A DNA stretch of 7,034 nt from JBFMFH01 sp040752275 (GCA_040752275.1 JBFMFH010000068.1:1-7034), one strand, 5' to 3'. Shown: positions 1 to 6,869, numbered from the stretch's first letter. Translations and numbers: made by a program. The notes: generated by a model not told the origin, from the sequence alone.

Positions 1-188
1 GGGGCCCGATGAACATCGAGGTCCGGGTGGACGTGCTCAACCTGTTCGATGCGGTCAACTTCAACCCGGTCGCCAATCCGGGCAGTGGGTCGACGATCTT
101 CCAGGTGACGAGCGGCTACACGGACCCAAGCAACACGTACGATCCGGGCGGCCGGCTGGGTCAGATCATGATCCGCTTCAACTGGTGA
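1..188 (+). CDS. TonB-dependent receptor (Oar-like), C-terminal end only
   Basis: This is the 3' end of a gene that begins before the window. The reading frame starts at base 3 and gives 61 residues, ending in IMIRFNW and a TGA stop at 186-188. It differs from the tail of the complete receptor at 702-4577 at only three residues (L for V, N for T, S for A), so it is a paralogue of that protein. The segment contains the end-of-barrel motif VDVLNLFDAVNF and a final aromatic Trp, which is the usual outer-membrane beta-barrel signal recognised by the BAM machinery. By analogy the whole protein would be an outer-membrane TonB-dependent receptor of about 1,200-1,300 residues. A hairpin 48 bp after the stop probably ends its transcript. 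Substrate unknown. The identity is secure only because the full-length paralogue is next door. Confidence 0.9.
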   Translation, partial: GPMNIEVRVDVLNLFDAVNFNPVANPGSGSTIFQVTSGYTDPSNTYDPGGRLGQIMIRFNW

Positions 189-275
189 GTCCCTCCCTGA
201 CCGCCGGGCGGCCCGACTCGGGCTGACCGGTGTGACCGGTGGAACCCCGCCGCACGCGGGGCTCCACCGGGCCTT
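1..275 (+). repeat. Long direct repeat, copy A (receptor tail plus 3' hairpin)
   Basis: This stretch aligns with 4390-4663. I count about 15 differences in the 188 coding bases (about 92% identity). A run of about 64 bases spanning the stop codon (from about base 138 to 201) is identical. The similarity continues through about 85 bp of non-coding DNA to the end of the hairpin and then fades. It is a duplicated gene end, not a mobile element: no terminal inverted repeats or transposase are present. Confidence 0.9.
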
Positions 276-276
276 T
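236..276 (+). terminator. Probable transcription terminator hairpin after the first receptor
   Basis: Bases 236-250 pair with 256-270 at 14 of 15 positions (one A-C mismatch, 244/262) around a 5-nt CGCAC loop. The stem is GC-rich and is followed by GCCTTTG, which is only a short T run. An equivalent hairpin with changed bases follows the second receptor at 4624-4659. The preserved pairing supports a real RNA structure. The weak T tract leaves open a role in mRNA 3'-end stability rather than intrinsic termination. Confidence 0.7.
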
Positions 277-280
277 GTCC

Positions 281-520
281 CGTGACGTGGACGCGTGCCC
301 TGGCTCTGGGCCTCAGACCCCTGGCTTCAGCGTAGCCTCCCGGCCTTCCTGACCCGAGCGACGTCGACGGCCGCCCTGGGGCCAGCCGCGGGCCTCGCCC
401 ACCCGCAGGCCCAAGCCCCAGGGCGTCCTGGCCTGCGAAGTCGACGGCCGCCCCGGGGAGCCTCTCGGAGCGAACAGGGTCAGCACACGTGGGCTCCGGG
501 GTGGGTCAGCGGTGAATAGA
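281..520. other. GC-rich intergenic DNA with no convincing gene
   Basis: No open frame here has a ribosome binding site or a recognisable protein. A GTG-started 74-codon frame at 295-519 is rich in Pro, Ala, Arg and Gly and looks like chance. The region does hold short repeats. GTCGACGGCCGCCC occurs at 363-376 and 440-453. A perfect 11-bp inverted repeat lies at 372-382 and 415-425 (CGCCCTGGGGC and its complement). It may be a relic of an intergenic repeat family, but this cannot be shown from one window. Confidence 0.6.
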
Positions 521-537
521 GTATCGGCTGGCAATGA

Positions 538-571
538 AATACAGCATCCAGGCTGCATCAATACAGTACTG
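538..571. promoter_or_regulatory. Possible operator: AATACAG repeats and CAGTACTG palindrome
   Basis: AATACAG occurs at 538-544 and again at 560-566, 22 bp apart (two helical turns, same face of the DNA). The second overlaps an 8-bp perfect palindrome, CAGTACTG at 564-571, that ends three bases before the -35 box. The position suits an activator or repressor site. The motifs are short, no regulator gene is in the window, and I see no equivalent upstream of the third receptor. Confidence 0.3.
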
Positions 572-573
572 AC

Positions 574-602
574 TTGACGCTCTCCCCCTTGAGGCGTAGA
601 CT
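574..602 (+). promoter_or_regulatory. Sigma70-like promoter of the complete receptor gene
   Basis: TTGACG at 574-579 matches the -35 consensus at five of six positions. TAGACT at 597-602 matches the -10 consensus at four of six. The spacer is exactly 17 bp. The DNA just upstream (about 521-572) is clearly richer in A and T than its surroundings, as expected for an UP-like or open region. Transcription would start near base 609, giving a leader of about 93 nt before the ATG at 702. The same TAGACTCCC box stands 108 bp before the third receptor's start codon, which supports its function. Confidence 0.65.
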
Positions 603-687
603 CCCGCGTACCGTTGAGTCAGGCAAGGCCACGCCTCTGGGTCCAGTCCCCACCCACACGGGGCGTCTCGGCCGGAAGCCCATGCGA

Positions 688-693
688 GGGAGG
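688..693 (+). promoter_or_regulatory. Ribosome binding site of the complete receptor gene
   Basis: GGGAGG lies 8 nt before ATG 702 and fixes this start. The segment from here to the ATG has the pattern GGGAGG-N-TACG-Y-CTATG and recurs at 6856-6872 before the third receptor, with only two differing bases. Confidence 0.85.
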
Positions 694-701
694 TTACGTC
701 T

Positions 702-3700
702 ATGTCCCGTTTGTGGTGTGGGTTTGTCGTTTTCGTCTTGATTCTCTCAGGTGTGTCGAGCGCCTCCGCGCAGTCGACGGCGTCGATCTCCGGCGTCGTG
801 CGCGATTCGGGTGGGGGCGTGGTCCCCGGGGCGACGGTAGTCGTCAAGGAGGACGCGACGGGACGGACCCATGAGGTCGTGACGGGCGCCGATGGCAGCT
901 ACCAGGTGCGGGCGCTGCTGGCCGGATCGTACACGGTCACCGCGTCACTCACGGGCTTCAAGACCGCCGAGGCGAAAGGGATTCGGGTTGCGCCGGGCCA
1001 GCCGGTGACGATTCCCCTCACGCTCGAGATTGGTGAACTCACCGAGACGGTGACCGTGACGAGCAGCGCGGAACTCATCAATACGGAGACCGCCACGGTG
1101 GCGGCGACGCTGAATGCGGATCAGCTCAACCGGATGCCGACGCCGACGCGCAACGCCCTGAATGCGATCACGTTCCTGCCCGGCGTCAACACGGCGACGA
1201 CGAACCGGAACTCGTCGATCAATGGCCTCCCTGACTCCTTCCTGAGCATCACGCTGGATGGCGTGGGCAACAACGACAACTTCCTGCGCTCGTCGGACGG
1301 CTTCTTCGCGTCGGTCTATCCGCGGCAGGACGCGGTCGAAGCTGCCTCGGTGACGCTCGCCGCGGCCGGAGCGCAAGTCGGCGGCGGGGCGGGCGCGGTG
1401 ACCATGGCGTTCCAGACGAGGTCGGGCGGCAACCGGTTCTCAGGGAGCACCTACGAGTACTACCGGAACCCCAAACTCAACACCAATTACTACTTCAACA
1501 CGATCAACGACCTGGAGAAGAACGACGTCAAGCTGCACCAGTACGGTGCCCGGGCGGGCGGCCCGATTCGGATTCCCGGCCTGTACGACGGCCGGAACAA
1601 GGCGTTCTTCTTCGTGCACTATGAGCAGTTGAGGTTCCCGAACAGCTTCACGCGGACGCGGAACGTGCTCCATGAGCGGGCGCTGGACGGGTGGTTCCGC
1701 TATCAGTTCGGCTCCACGGTGCGGGAAGTGAACGTGCTGCAGTTGGCTGCGGCCAACGGCCAGATCTCGGCGAAGGACCCGACGGTCTTCAAGCTGCTGC
1801 AGCAGATCGAAGCGGCGATGCTGACGACGGGCACGCGCAGCGCGTCGGCCGATCCGCTGTACGACAACTATACCTGGCTGAGTCCGGGCGAGCTGTTCGA
1901 GCATCAGCCGACAATCCGGCTGGATTACAACCTGGGGAGCCGGCACCGCTTGAGCGGGTCGTTTTCGGCCATCACGGCCACGCGCGACCCGGACTACCTG
2001 AACAGCGCGGACTCCCGCTTCCCGGGGGCGCCGAACTTCCGGATCTTCACCTCCACGCGGCCCATCTTCTCGACGTCGCTGCGCTCGACGTTTGGGACGA
2101 ATATCGTGAACGAGCTGCGGGGCGGCGGCAACGCCTTCTACGGGTACTCGCGCTTCGGAAAGCCCGAGAGCAACGGCCCGCAGACCTTCGAGGACTCGGA
2201 CGGGTATGCCATCGACTTCGACTCGAACATCGGGTTGACGAACTGGTATCTGCAGACCACGCCCAGTTGGCGGAAGGCGCCCGGCTACAGCATCGAAGAT
2301 ACCGTGACGTGGCAGCGCGGCAAACACAGCCTGAGCTTCGGCGGGTCGTACCTCCTGAATCTGGCGGAGGAGAACGCCCAGCAGCAGGTCAACTTCATCC
2401 AGCTCGGGTTCAACCAGCAGTTCGACCCGGCCCGTGGGCTGTTCACGACGGCAAACTTCCCGGGAGCGTCCTCGGCGCAGCTGAACGATGCCCGTGACCT
2501 GTACGCGCTGCTGACCGGACGCGTGAGCAGCGTGCAGGGGCAGGCGGCGCTCGACGCGAAGACGAACGAGTACGTCTCGCTCGGGCCGCGGTCGCGGCAA
2601 GGCAAGATCAGCGTGTTCGGGGTCTTCTGGCAGGACTCGTGGAAGGTGACGCCGACCCTCACGCTGACGGGAGGCCTGCGCTGGGATGTGCAGACGCCCT
2701 TCTCGCCGTCGAACGACATCATGTCGTCGGTCACTCTGGAAAGCGTCTGCGGCATCTCGGGGCTGGGCGACGGGAGTCTGTACAACAAGTGCAACTTCTT
2801 GAGCCCGGGCGCGTCGGGTGGCGTCGTGCCCGAGTTCATCCAGCTCAAGCGCGGGACGGAAGGCTACACGATCGACTGGAACAACCTGGCGCCGTCGGCC
2901 AGCGTGGCGTGGCGGCCGAATGTCCAGACGGGCTTCCTCCGGACGCTCCTGGGCGATCCGGAACAGGCGACGTTGCGCGGCGGCTGGTCGGTCGCCTACG
3001 AGCGTCAGGGCATGAGCATCTTTACCGGGGTCTTCGGGAACAACCCGGGCAGCACGCTGACCCTCAACCGCGACGTCAACACCGGGCTCGTGCCCGCCGG
3101 TGAGTCGTGGCCGGTCCTGTTCAGTCAGAAGGACCGCCTCTACATCCCGTCGTTCCCGACGACAGCGACCTTCCCGATCGCCCTGCGCGAGAACCGGGCC
3201 GACAGCATCTACGCCTTCGCGCCGGATATCGAGATCGCCCAGGCGCAGACCTGGATGGTCGGGTTCCAGCGGTCGATTACGCGCGATATGGCGATGGAGA
3301 TTCGCTATGTCGGCACGCGCGGCAGCAACCAGTGGTCGCAACTCAACTGGAACGCGATCCGCGGTGAGAACATCCTGGCCAACGGGTTCCTCGATGAGTT
3401 CAGGCTGGCCATGGCGAACCTCGTGGCCAACAACACGGCCGGGGGCACCCGCGCGGGCTCATTCGCCTACTTCGGGCCGGGCACGGGGACGAGCCCGCTG
3501 CCCATCTACCTGGCATACCTCAATGGCCGCTCCGACTTCACGAATCCGGCGGCCTACACGGGTGGATCGAGCACGTGGTCGAGTTCGACACTGGCCGGCC
3601 GGCTGTCACCGGCGAACCCGGCGCCGACGACCTCGGCGGGCGACCTCGACGGCAACACGGCTCGACGGGCCAACGCGGCGGCCCTCGGCTACCCGGCGAA

Positions 3701-4577
3701 CTTCTTCGTGCCGAATCCGGCCGCGAATCAGGTCAACGTCTATGACAGTGGGGCATTCAGCGACTACCACGCCCTGCAGGTCGAACTGCGGAGGCGGCTG
3801 TCGAAGGGCCTCTCGGCGAATGTCAACTACCAGTACGCGCTGGAGGGCGGCTCGGCCTTCGATGGCTTCAGCTACGGCCGCACGATGATCGCGACCGCGA
3901 ATGTCCGCCACGCGATCAAGATGCAGTGGGACTGGCAGGTGCCGGTGGGCCGGGATCACCGGTTCGGCCGGGACCTGCATCCGGTCCTGAACGCGATCGT
4001 CGGGGGCTGGAGCATCAACGGGGTCGGCCGCGTGCAGGCCCGGGTGCTGGACATGGGTGCGGTGCGGCTCGTGGGCATGACGAAGGACGAGCTGCAGGCG
4101 ATGTACAAGTACTACAAGGTCCCGAATGCCACGACCGGGCGCACGGAGGTGTGGATGCTGCCCGCGGACGTGATTCTCAACACACGCCGGGCGTACAGCG
4201 TGAGCAACGCGACAGTGAACGGGTACTCGACGAGCCTGGGGCCGCCCGAAGGCCGGTACATCGCGCCGGCAAACTCCGGGGGCTGCATCCAGATTCGGGG
4301 CGGCGACTGCGGTATACCGCGGACGCTGATGCTGCGGGCGCCATGGTTCGCGCGCTTCGACCTCGGCGCGACCAAGCGGTTCGACGTCAGGGGCCCGATG
4401 AACATCGAGGTCCGGGTGGACGTCCTGAACGTGTTCGACGCGGTCAACTTCACGCCGGTGGCCAATCCAGGCTCGGGGGCCACGATCTTCCAGGTGACGA
4501 GCGGCTACACGGACCCGAGCAACACATACGATCCGGGCGGCCGGCTGGGTCAGATCATGATCCGCTTCAACTGGTGA
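702..4577 (+). CDS. Oar-like TonB-dependent outer-membrane receptor
   Basis: A 1291-residue protein, typical in length for acidobacterial Oar-like receptors. Residues 1-23 are a Sec signal peptide with cleavage after ASA, before Gln24. Residues about 27-108 form a carboxypeptidase-regulatory-like beta-sandwich (SGVVRDSGGGVVPGATV, then DGSYQVRALLAGSYTV). ETVTVT at 115-120 resembles a TonB box. Residues about 125-240 form the plug, including the family-type motif INGLPDSFLSITLDGVGNND (173-192). The rest is a long beta-barrel ending in the aromatic IMIRFNW. The only cysteines I see outside the signal peptide fall in two close pairs, 683/697 and 1195/1203, which suggests disulfide-closed surface loops. 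The protein should bind a large substrate at the outer membrane and move it using TonB-ExbBD energy. Some Oar proteins have instead been linked to protein export. No SusD partner lies nearby, so a SusCD glycan system is not supported and the substrate is unknown. The gene has its own promoter and 3' hairpin. Confidence 0.93.
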   Translation: MSRLWCGFVVFVLILSGVSSASAQSTASISGVVRDSGGGVVPGATVVVKEDATGRTHEVVTGADGSYQVRALLAGSYTVTASLTGFKTAEAKGIRVAPGQPVTIPLTLEIGELTETVTVTSSAELINTETATVAATLNADQLNRMPTPTRNALNAITFLPGVNTATTNRNSSINGLPDSFLSITLDGVGNNDNFLRSSDGFFASVYPRQDAVEAASVTLAAAGAQVGGGAGAVTMAFQTRSGGNRFSGSTYEYYRNPKLNTNYYFNTINDLEKNDVKLHQYGARAGGPIRIPGLYDGRNKAFFFVHYEQLRFPNSFTRTRNVLHERALDGWFRYQFGSTVREVNVLQLAAANGQISAKDPTVFKLLQQIEAAMLTTGTRSASADPLYDNYTWLSPGELFEHQPTIRLDYNLGSRHRLSGSFSAITATRDPDYLNSADSRFPGAPNFRIFTSTRPIFSTSLRSTFGTNIVNELRGGGNAFYGYSRFGKPESNGPQTFEDSDGYAIDFDSNIGLTNWYLQTTPSWRKAPGYSIEDTVTWQRGKHSLSFGGSYLLNLAEENAQQQVNFIQLGFNQQFDPARGLFTTANFPGASSAQLNDARDLYALLTGRVSSVQGQAALDAKTNEYVSLGPRSRQGKISVFGVFWQDSWKVTPTLTLTGGLRWDVQTPFSPSNDIMSSVTLESVCGISGLGDGSLYNKCNFLSPGASGGVVPEFIQLKRGTEGYTIDWNNLAPSASVAWRPNVQTGFLRTLLGDPEQATLRGGWSVAYERQGMSIFTGVFGNNPGSTLTLNRDVNTGLVPAGESWPVLFSQKDRLYIPSFPTTATFPIALRENRADSIYAFAPDIEIAQAQTWMVGFQRSITRDMAMEIRYVGTRGSNQWSQLNWNAIRGENILANGFLDEFRLAMANLVANNTAGGTRAGSFAYFGPGTGTSPLPIYLAYLNGRSDFTNPAAYTGGSSTWSSSTLAGRLSPANPAPTTSAGDLDGNTARRANAAALGYPANFFVPNPAANQVNVYDSGAFSDYHALQVELRRRLSKGLSANVNYQYALEGGSAFDGFSYGRTMIATANVRHAIKMQWDWQVPVGRDHRFGRDLHPVLNAIVGGWSINGVGRVQARVLDMGAVRLVGMTKDELQAMYKYYKVPNATTGRTEVWMLPADVILNTRRAYSVSNATVNGYSTSLGPPEGRYIAPANSGGCIQIRGGDCGIPRTLMLRAPWFARFDLGATKRFDVRGPMNIEVRVDVLNVFDAVNFTPVANPGSGATIFQVTSGYTDPSNTYDPGGRLGQIMIRFNW

Positions 4578-4663
4578 GTCCCTCCCTGACAGCCGGCCGG
4601 CTCGACTCGAGCTGACCGGCGTGACCGGTGGAGTTCCGCGCCGTCGGGGCTCCACCGGTACCC
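4390..4663 (+). repeat. Long direct repeat, copy B (receptor tail plus 3' hairpin)
   Basis: This is the partner of positions 1-275, at a constant offset of 4389 bp as far as the hairpin loop, where one base is lost. Substitutions in the coding part are largely silent. The two copies are in the same orientation, so recombination between them would delete or duplicate a unit of about 4.4 kb holding one complete receptor gene. Confidence 0.9.
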
Positions 4664-4666
4664 TTT
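4624..4666 (+). terminator. Probable transcription terminator hairpin after the second receptor
   Basis: Bases 4624-4638 pair with 4645-4659 around a 6-nt loop. All 15 pairs form, two of them G-U wobbles in RNA (4634/4649 and 4635/4648). At the position where the first copy has an A-C mismatch this copy has a G-C pair, and other stem bases have changed with pairing kept. It is followed by ACCCTTTCCC, a poor T tract. It separates the receptor from the VWA-like gene, so the latter may need its own promoter. Confidence 0.7.
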
Positions 4667-4693
4667 CCCTCACGAAGCCGTTCGATGCACAAT
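4665..4693 (+). promoter_or_regulatory. Weak candidate promoter of the VWA-like gene
   Basis: CACAAT at 4688-4693 matches the -10 consensus at four of six positions. TTCCCT at 4665-4670, 17 bp upstream, matches the -35 at only three. The position is sensible: it lies directly after the receptor's hairpin and about 70 bp before the start codon. The sequence match alone is near chance level. The alternative is read-through from the receptor gene. Confidence 0.25.
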
Positions 4694-4747
4694 GACGCTG
4701 GCGCGTCGTGAGCCCTCGGGCCTTCGAGCCGAGACGCCGGACGCCCG

Positions 4748-4754
4748 AAGGAGG
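4748..4754 (+). promoter_or_regulatory. Ribosome binding site that decides the VWA-like gene's start
   Basis: AAGGAGG, a full Shine-Dalgarno match, sits 6 nt before ATG 4761. The in-frame ATG at 4692 has nothing comparable upstream. The 23 residues it would add are charged and Pro-rich and would bury the signal peptide. Confidence 0.9.
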
Positions 4755-4760
4755 CCGCCA

Positions 4761-6566
4761 ATGGCATCCCGTCACGTGAGGGCGCTTGCACTGGGAGGGT
4801 TGGCAGCGGTCACGGCCGTGCTCGCAGCGACCGCAACCGCGAGCCAGGGACGCACGGCCAGTGAACGCCCGCCGGCCCTGGTTGTCGACTTCACCGCGCT
4901 GTCAGCCGACGGCACGCCCATGACCGGCCTTCAACCGGCCGACGTCGAGATCCGGATCAGCGGCCGGGTCAGGAAGGTGCGGTCCCTTCGTCTGGTGCCC
5001 GCCGCGGCGGATCCGACCCCCGCTCCGACACCTCTTCTGCCGAGGCCCTACGGCTCGAACAACGCGGTGTTCGCAGGCCGTAGCATCGTCCTTGTCGTGG
5101 ACGAGGAGTCGATCGTGGCCGGGCACGAACCGCTGCTCAGGAACGCCGTGGAGGGCTTGCTGGCACATCTCACACCGGCGGATCGCGTGATGGTCGTTGC
5201 CCTGCCCTATGGGGGGGTGAAGGTGCCCTTCACGTCCGAACCGCTTCGGGTGCGTGTAGCCATGTCCGGACTCCTGGGCCAGGGGGGCCGTGACGAGGGA
5301 GGATCCGCCATGGCGTGCCGGACGCGGCGGTTCCTCGAGGCCCTCGACGGGTTTCTGAGCACGCAGGGAGGACGCCAGTCACCCCTCACGATGGTGCTCT
5401 TCACGGCCGGGATGGCGGCGCCGCGCCGCGATGCACCCATGGCCCTCGCGCCCGGCATGTGCGAGTTGCTCGTCGAGCATTTTCGCCGGATCACCGTAAC
5501 CGCCGCCGCGGCCCGCGCGAACCTCTACCTGGCCCAGCCGGCTGACATCGGCATGAGTGCCGCCGGCTGGCGCGAGTCGGTCGGAGGCGCGAACTTCCTC
5601 GGCTCCGACAACCCGCTCGAGGGCATCGAACACCTTGCCGGGGCGACCGGCGCCGAACGCCTGCCCCTCGACGCAACGGGCACGGCGTCGTTGGACCGCG
5701 TCGCCCGCGAGAGTGCGGCCTACTACGTGGCGGAACTCGAGCCAGAGCGCGGTGAGGTCTTCGGGCGGAGCCGCCCCGTGAGCGTGCGGATCGTCCGCCA
5801 GGCCGCCACCATCACCGTGCGGGCCCGCCCGGAGATCACGTTCGCTGAAGTGTCGCAACGCGCCGGCAAGACGCGCCTGGCCGTGCCGGATCTCCTGCTT
5901 TCATCTGAGGCCTACCCGGAGCTGCGCTTGCGAGTCGCCGGCTTCACGGTCCGGGAGGCCGCCGGACAGTTGCGTGTCGGCGTCGTGGTCGAGCCGGTGG
6001 ATCCTGGTGTGGTGCTGGAGTCGGTGGGAGCGGTCCTCGTCGAGAGCAATGGGCGGATCGCCGGGCGTTGGTTCGCTCGCGACACAGCCGCACGCCCGCT
6101 GCTGGGAGCCATCGCGGCCCCGCCGGGCACCTACCGGCTGCGTGTGGCGGGCATCGACACGTCCGGCCGGCCTGGCGCGGCCGAGGATGTGGTCGACGTC
6201 CGCCTCAGCACCGTTGGCCCGCTGACGCTCGGGTCGCTCATGCTGGGCGTCTCGCGGGAGCAGGGCATCGCGCCCCAGCTCGAGTTCAGCACCGAACCCG
6301 TCGTGATCGCGTCGTTCGACATCTACGGAGGCGTCGCGGGCATGGGCCTGGCAGCGACACTGGAAGTGGCGCGGGACACTGATGGGCCCGCCCTGGTGAG
6401 TGTGCCGCTCGGGCTCGCCCGGGCCGACGAGCACCGCGTGGTGGCGACGGGCTCGGTGCCGACCGGCGCGCTGCCTCCCGGCGACTACGTGGTCCGCGGC
6501 GTGATCCAGCTCGAGGACGGCACGATTGGCCGCGTGGTCCGCACGCTGAGGAAGGTCACCCGGTAG
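4761..6566 (+). CDS. Exported VWA-like protein, acidobacterial VWFA-related type
   Basis: A 601-residue protein. The first 27 residues are a Sec signal peptide (Arg/His n-region, Ala/Leu-rich core, ATA before Ser28), so it should act in the periplasm or at the cell surface. A short beta-rich segment follows (about 38-80: LVVDFTALSADGTPMTGLQP, then VEIRI), as is usual for this family. A Rossmann-like VWA core lies at about 105-360. Its first strand RSIVLVVDEESI (107-118) should hold the metal-binding DxSxS motif but has Asp114 with Glu and Ile in place of the serines. The later strand MVLFTAG (211-217) also lacks the usual Asp. The core closes with the family-like SAAYYVAELEPE and SVRIVRQAATITVRARPEI (about 318-359). 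The C-terminal 240 residues are beta-rich and not identified; the last part (about 490-601) looks like an immunoglobulin-like fold. Two cysteines (186, 234) could pair. It probably serves as a binding or scaffold module. A link to the receptors rests only on adjacency. Confidence 0.8.
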   Translation: MASRHVRALALGGLAAVTAVLAATATASQGRTASERPPALVVDFTALSADGTPMTGLQPADVEIRISGRVRKVRSLRLVPAAADPTPAPTPLLPRPYGSNNAVFAGRSIVLVVDEESIVAGHEPLLRNAVEGLLAHLTPADRVMVVALPYGGVKVPFTSEPLRVRVAMSGLLGQGGRDEGGSAMACRTRRFLEALDGFLSTQGGRQSPLTMVLFTAGMAAPRRDAPMALAPGMCELLVEHFRRITVTAAAARANLYLAQPADIGMSAAGWRESVGGANFLGSDNPLEGIEHLAGATGAERLPLDATGTASLDRVARESAAYYVAELEPERGEVFGRSRPVSVRIVRQAATITVRARPEITFAEVSQRAGKTRLAVPDLLLSSEAYPELRLRVAGFTVREAAGQLRVGVVVEPVDPGVVLESVGAVLVESNGRIAGRWFARDTAARPLLGAIAAPPGTYRLRVAGIDTSGRPGAAEDVVDVRLSTVGPLTLGSLMLGVSREQGIAPQLEFSTEPVVIASFDIYGGVAGMGLAATLEVARDTDGPALVSVPLGLARADEHRVVATGSVPTGALPPGDYVVRGVIQLEDGTIGRVVRTLRKVTR

Positions 6567-6570
6567 GCGG

Positions 6571-6595
6571 GGCGCGTTCGGCTGGCCGCGCCGAA
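6571..6595 (+). terminator. Possible hairpin after the VWA-like gene
   Basis: Five bases after the TAG stop, GGCGCG (6571-6576) can pair with CGCGCC (6587-6592). Alternatively TTCGGC (6577-6582) can pair with GCCGAA (6590-6595) around a 7-nt loop. The two structures exclude each other. No T run follows, so intrinsic termination is doubtful. This hairpin is unlike the one shared by the receptor genes. Confidence 0.35.
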
Positions 6596-6686
6596 GCCTG
6601 AAAGGCGAAGGCGGGTCGGGCGCGTCCCCGATCGGTCCGCTGGTTCACGAGAAATACCTCCACAGCAGAACAACTCCTCGGGCACG

Positions 6687-6711
6687 CTGGTGCGATCGGC
6701 TGGGGCACCAG
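6687..6711. repeat. Inverted repeat in the gap before the third receptor
   Basis: CTGGTGC at 6687-6693 and its exact complement GCACCAG at 6705-6711 are separated by 11 bases. It lies 50 bp upstream of the conserved TAGACT box, where a dyad-binding regulator could sit. It could also be a weak RNA hairpin. The rest of the 303-bp gap (6567-6869) shows no gene: the open frames there have no ribosome binding site and no recognisable product. Confidence 0.35.
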
Positions 6712-6761
6712 GGCGCGACAACTCCGGCATCCCGCTGATGCGGCGCCCCGCCAAACGCCCA

Positions 6762-6770
6762 TAGACTCCC
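6762..6770 (+). promoter_or_regulatory. Conserved -10-like box of the third receptor
   Basis: TAGACTCCC is identical to bases 597-605 before the second receptor and stands almost the same distance from the start codon (108 against 105 bp). No good -35 box is present at the expected spacing; 6739-6744 reads TGCGGC. The promoter may be weaker, activator-dependent, or use a different sigma factor than its counterpart. Confidence 0.5.
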
Positions 6771-6855
6771 CTCACCACCGAGTTGGCCGCGGGTTGGCCC
6801 GGTCGCGTCCTGGCAGACGTTTGGGTTCGAGGTTCCACGGCCACTGGTTCTGCAG

Positions 6856-6861
6856 GGGAGG
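6856..6861 (+). promoter_or_regulatory. Ribosome binding site of the third receptor
   Basis: GGGAGG with 8 nt to ATG 6870, in the same spacing and nearly the same sequence as at 688-704. It fixes the start codon. Confidence 0.85.
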
Positions 6862-6869
6862 GTACGCCT

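Noticed and set aside
295..519. 74-codon plus-strand frame in the first intergenic gap
   Set aside because: It starts with GTG without a Shine-Dalgarno sequence, has a Pro/Arg/Ala-biased composition, no recognisable family and no neighbour overlap.
614..874. 86-codon plus-strand frame overlapping the receptor start
   Set aside because: It overlaps the ribosome binding site, signal peptide and first domain of the receptor in another frame. It has no ribosome binding site and a composition typical of chance.
1440..3341. 633-codon open frame on the minus strand inside the receptor gene
   Set aside because: Its product is extremely rich in Arg, Val, Pro and Ala with no recognisable domain. It has the pattern of a complementary-frame shadow of a high-GC gene whose plus-strand product is clearly real.
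4692..4760. Upstream ATG start for the VWA-like gene, adding 23 residues
   Set aside because: No ribosome binding site precedes it, whereas AAGGAGG is placed ideally for ATG 4761. The extension would put charged and Pro-rich residues ahead of a clean signal peptide.
3606..4775. 389-codon open frame on the minus strand over the receptor's end
   Set aside because: Rich in Arg, His, Val and Pro, it crosses the receptor stop, the hairpin and the start of the VWA-like gene without any sign of its own control signals. It is a shadow frame.
702..6566. SusCD-type glycan uptake locus
   Set aside because: No SusD-like lipoprotein or glycan hydrolase is present. The protein after the receptor is a VWA-like protein with a different fold and no lipobox.
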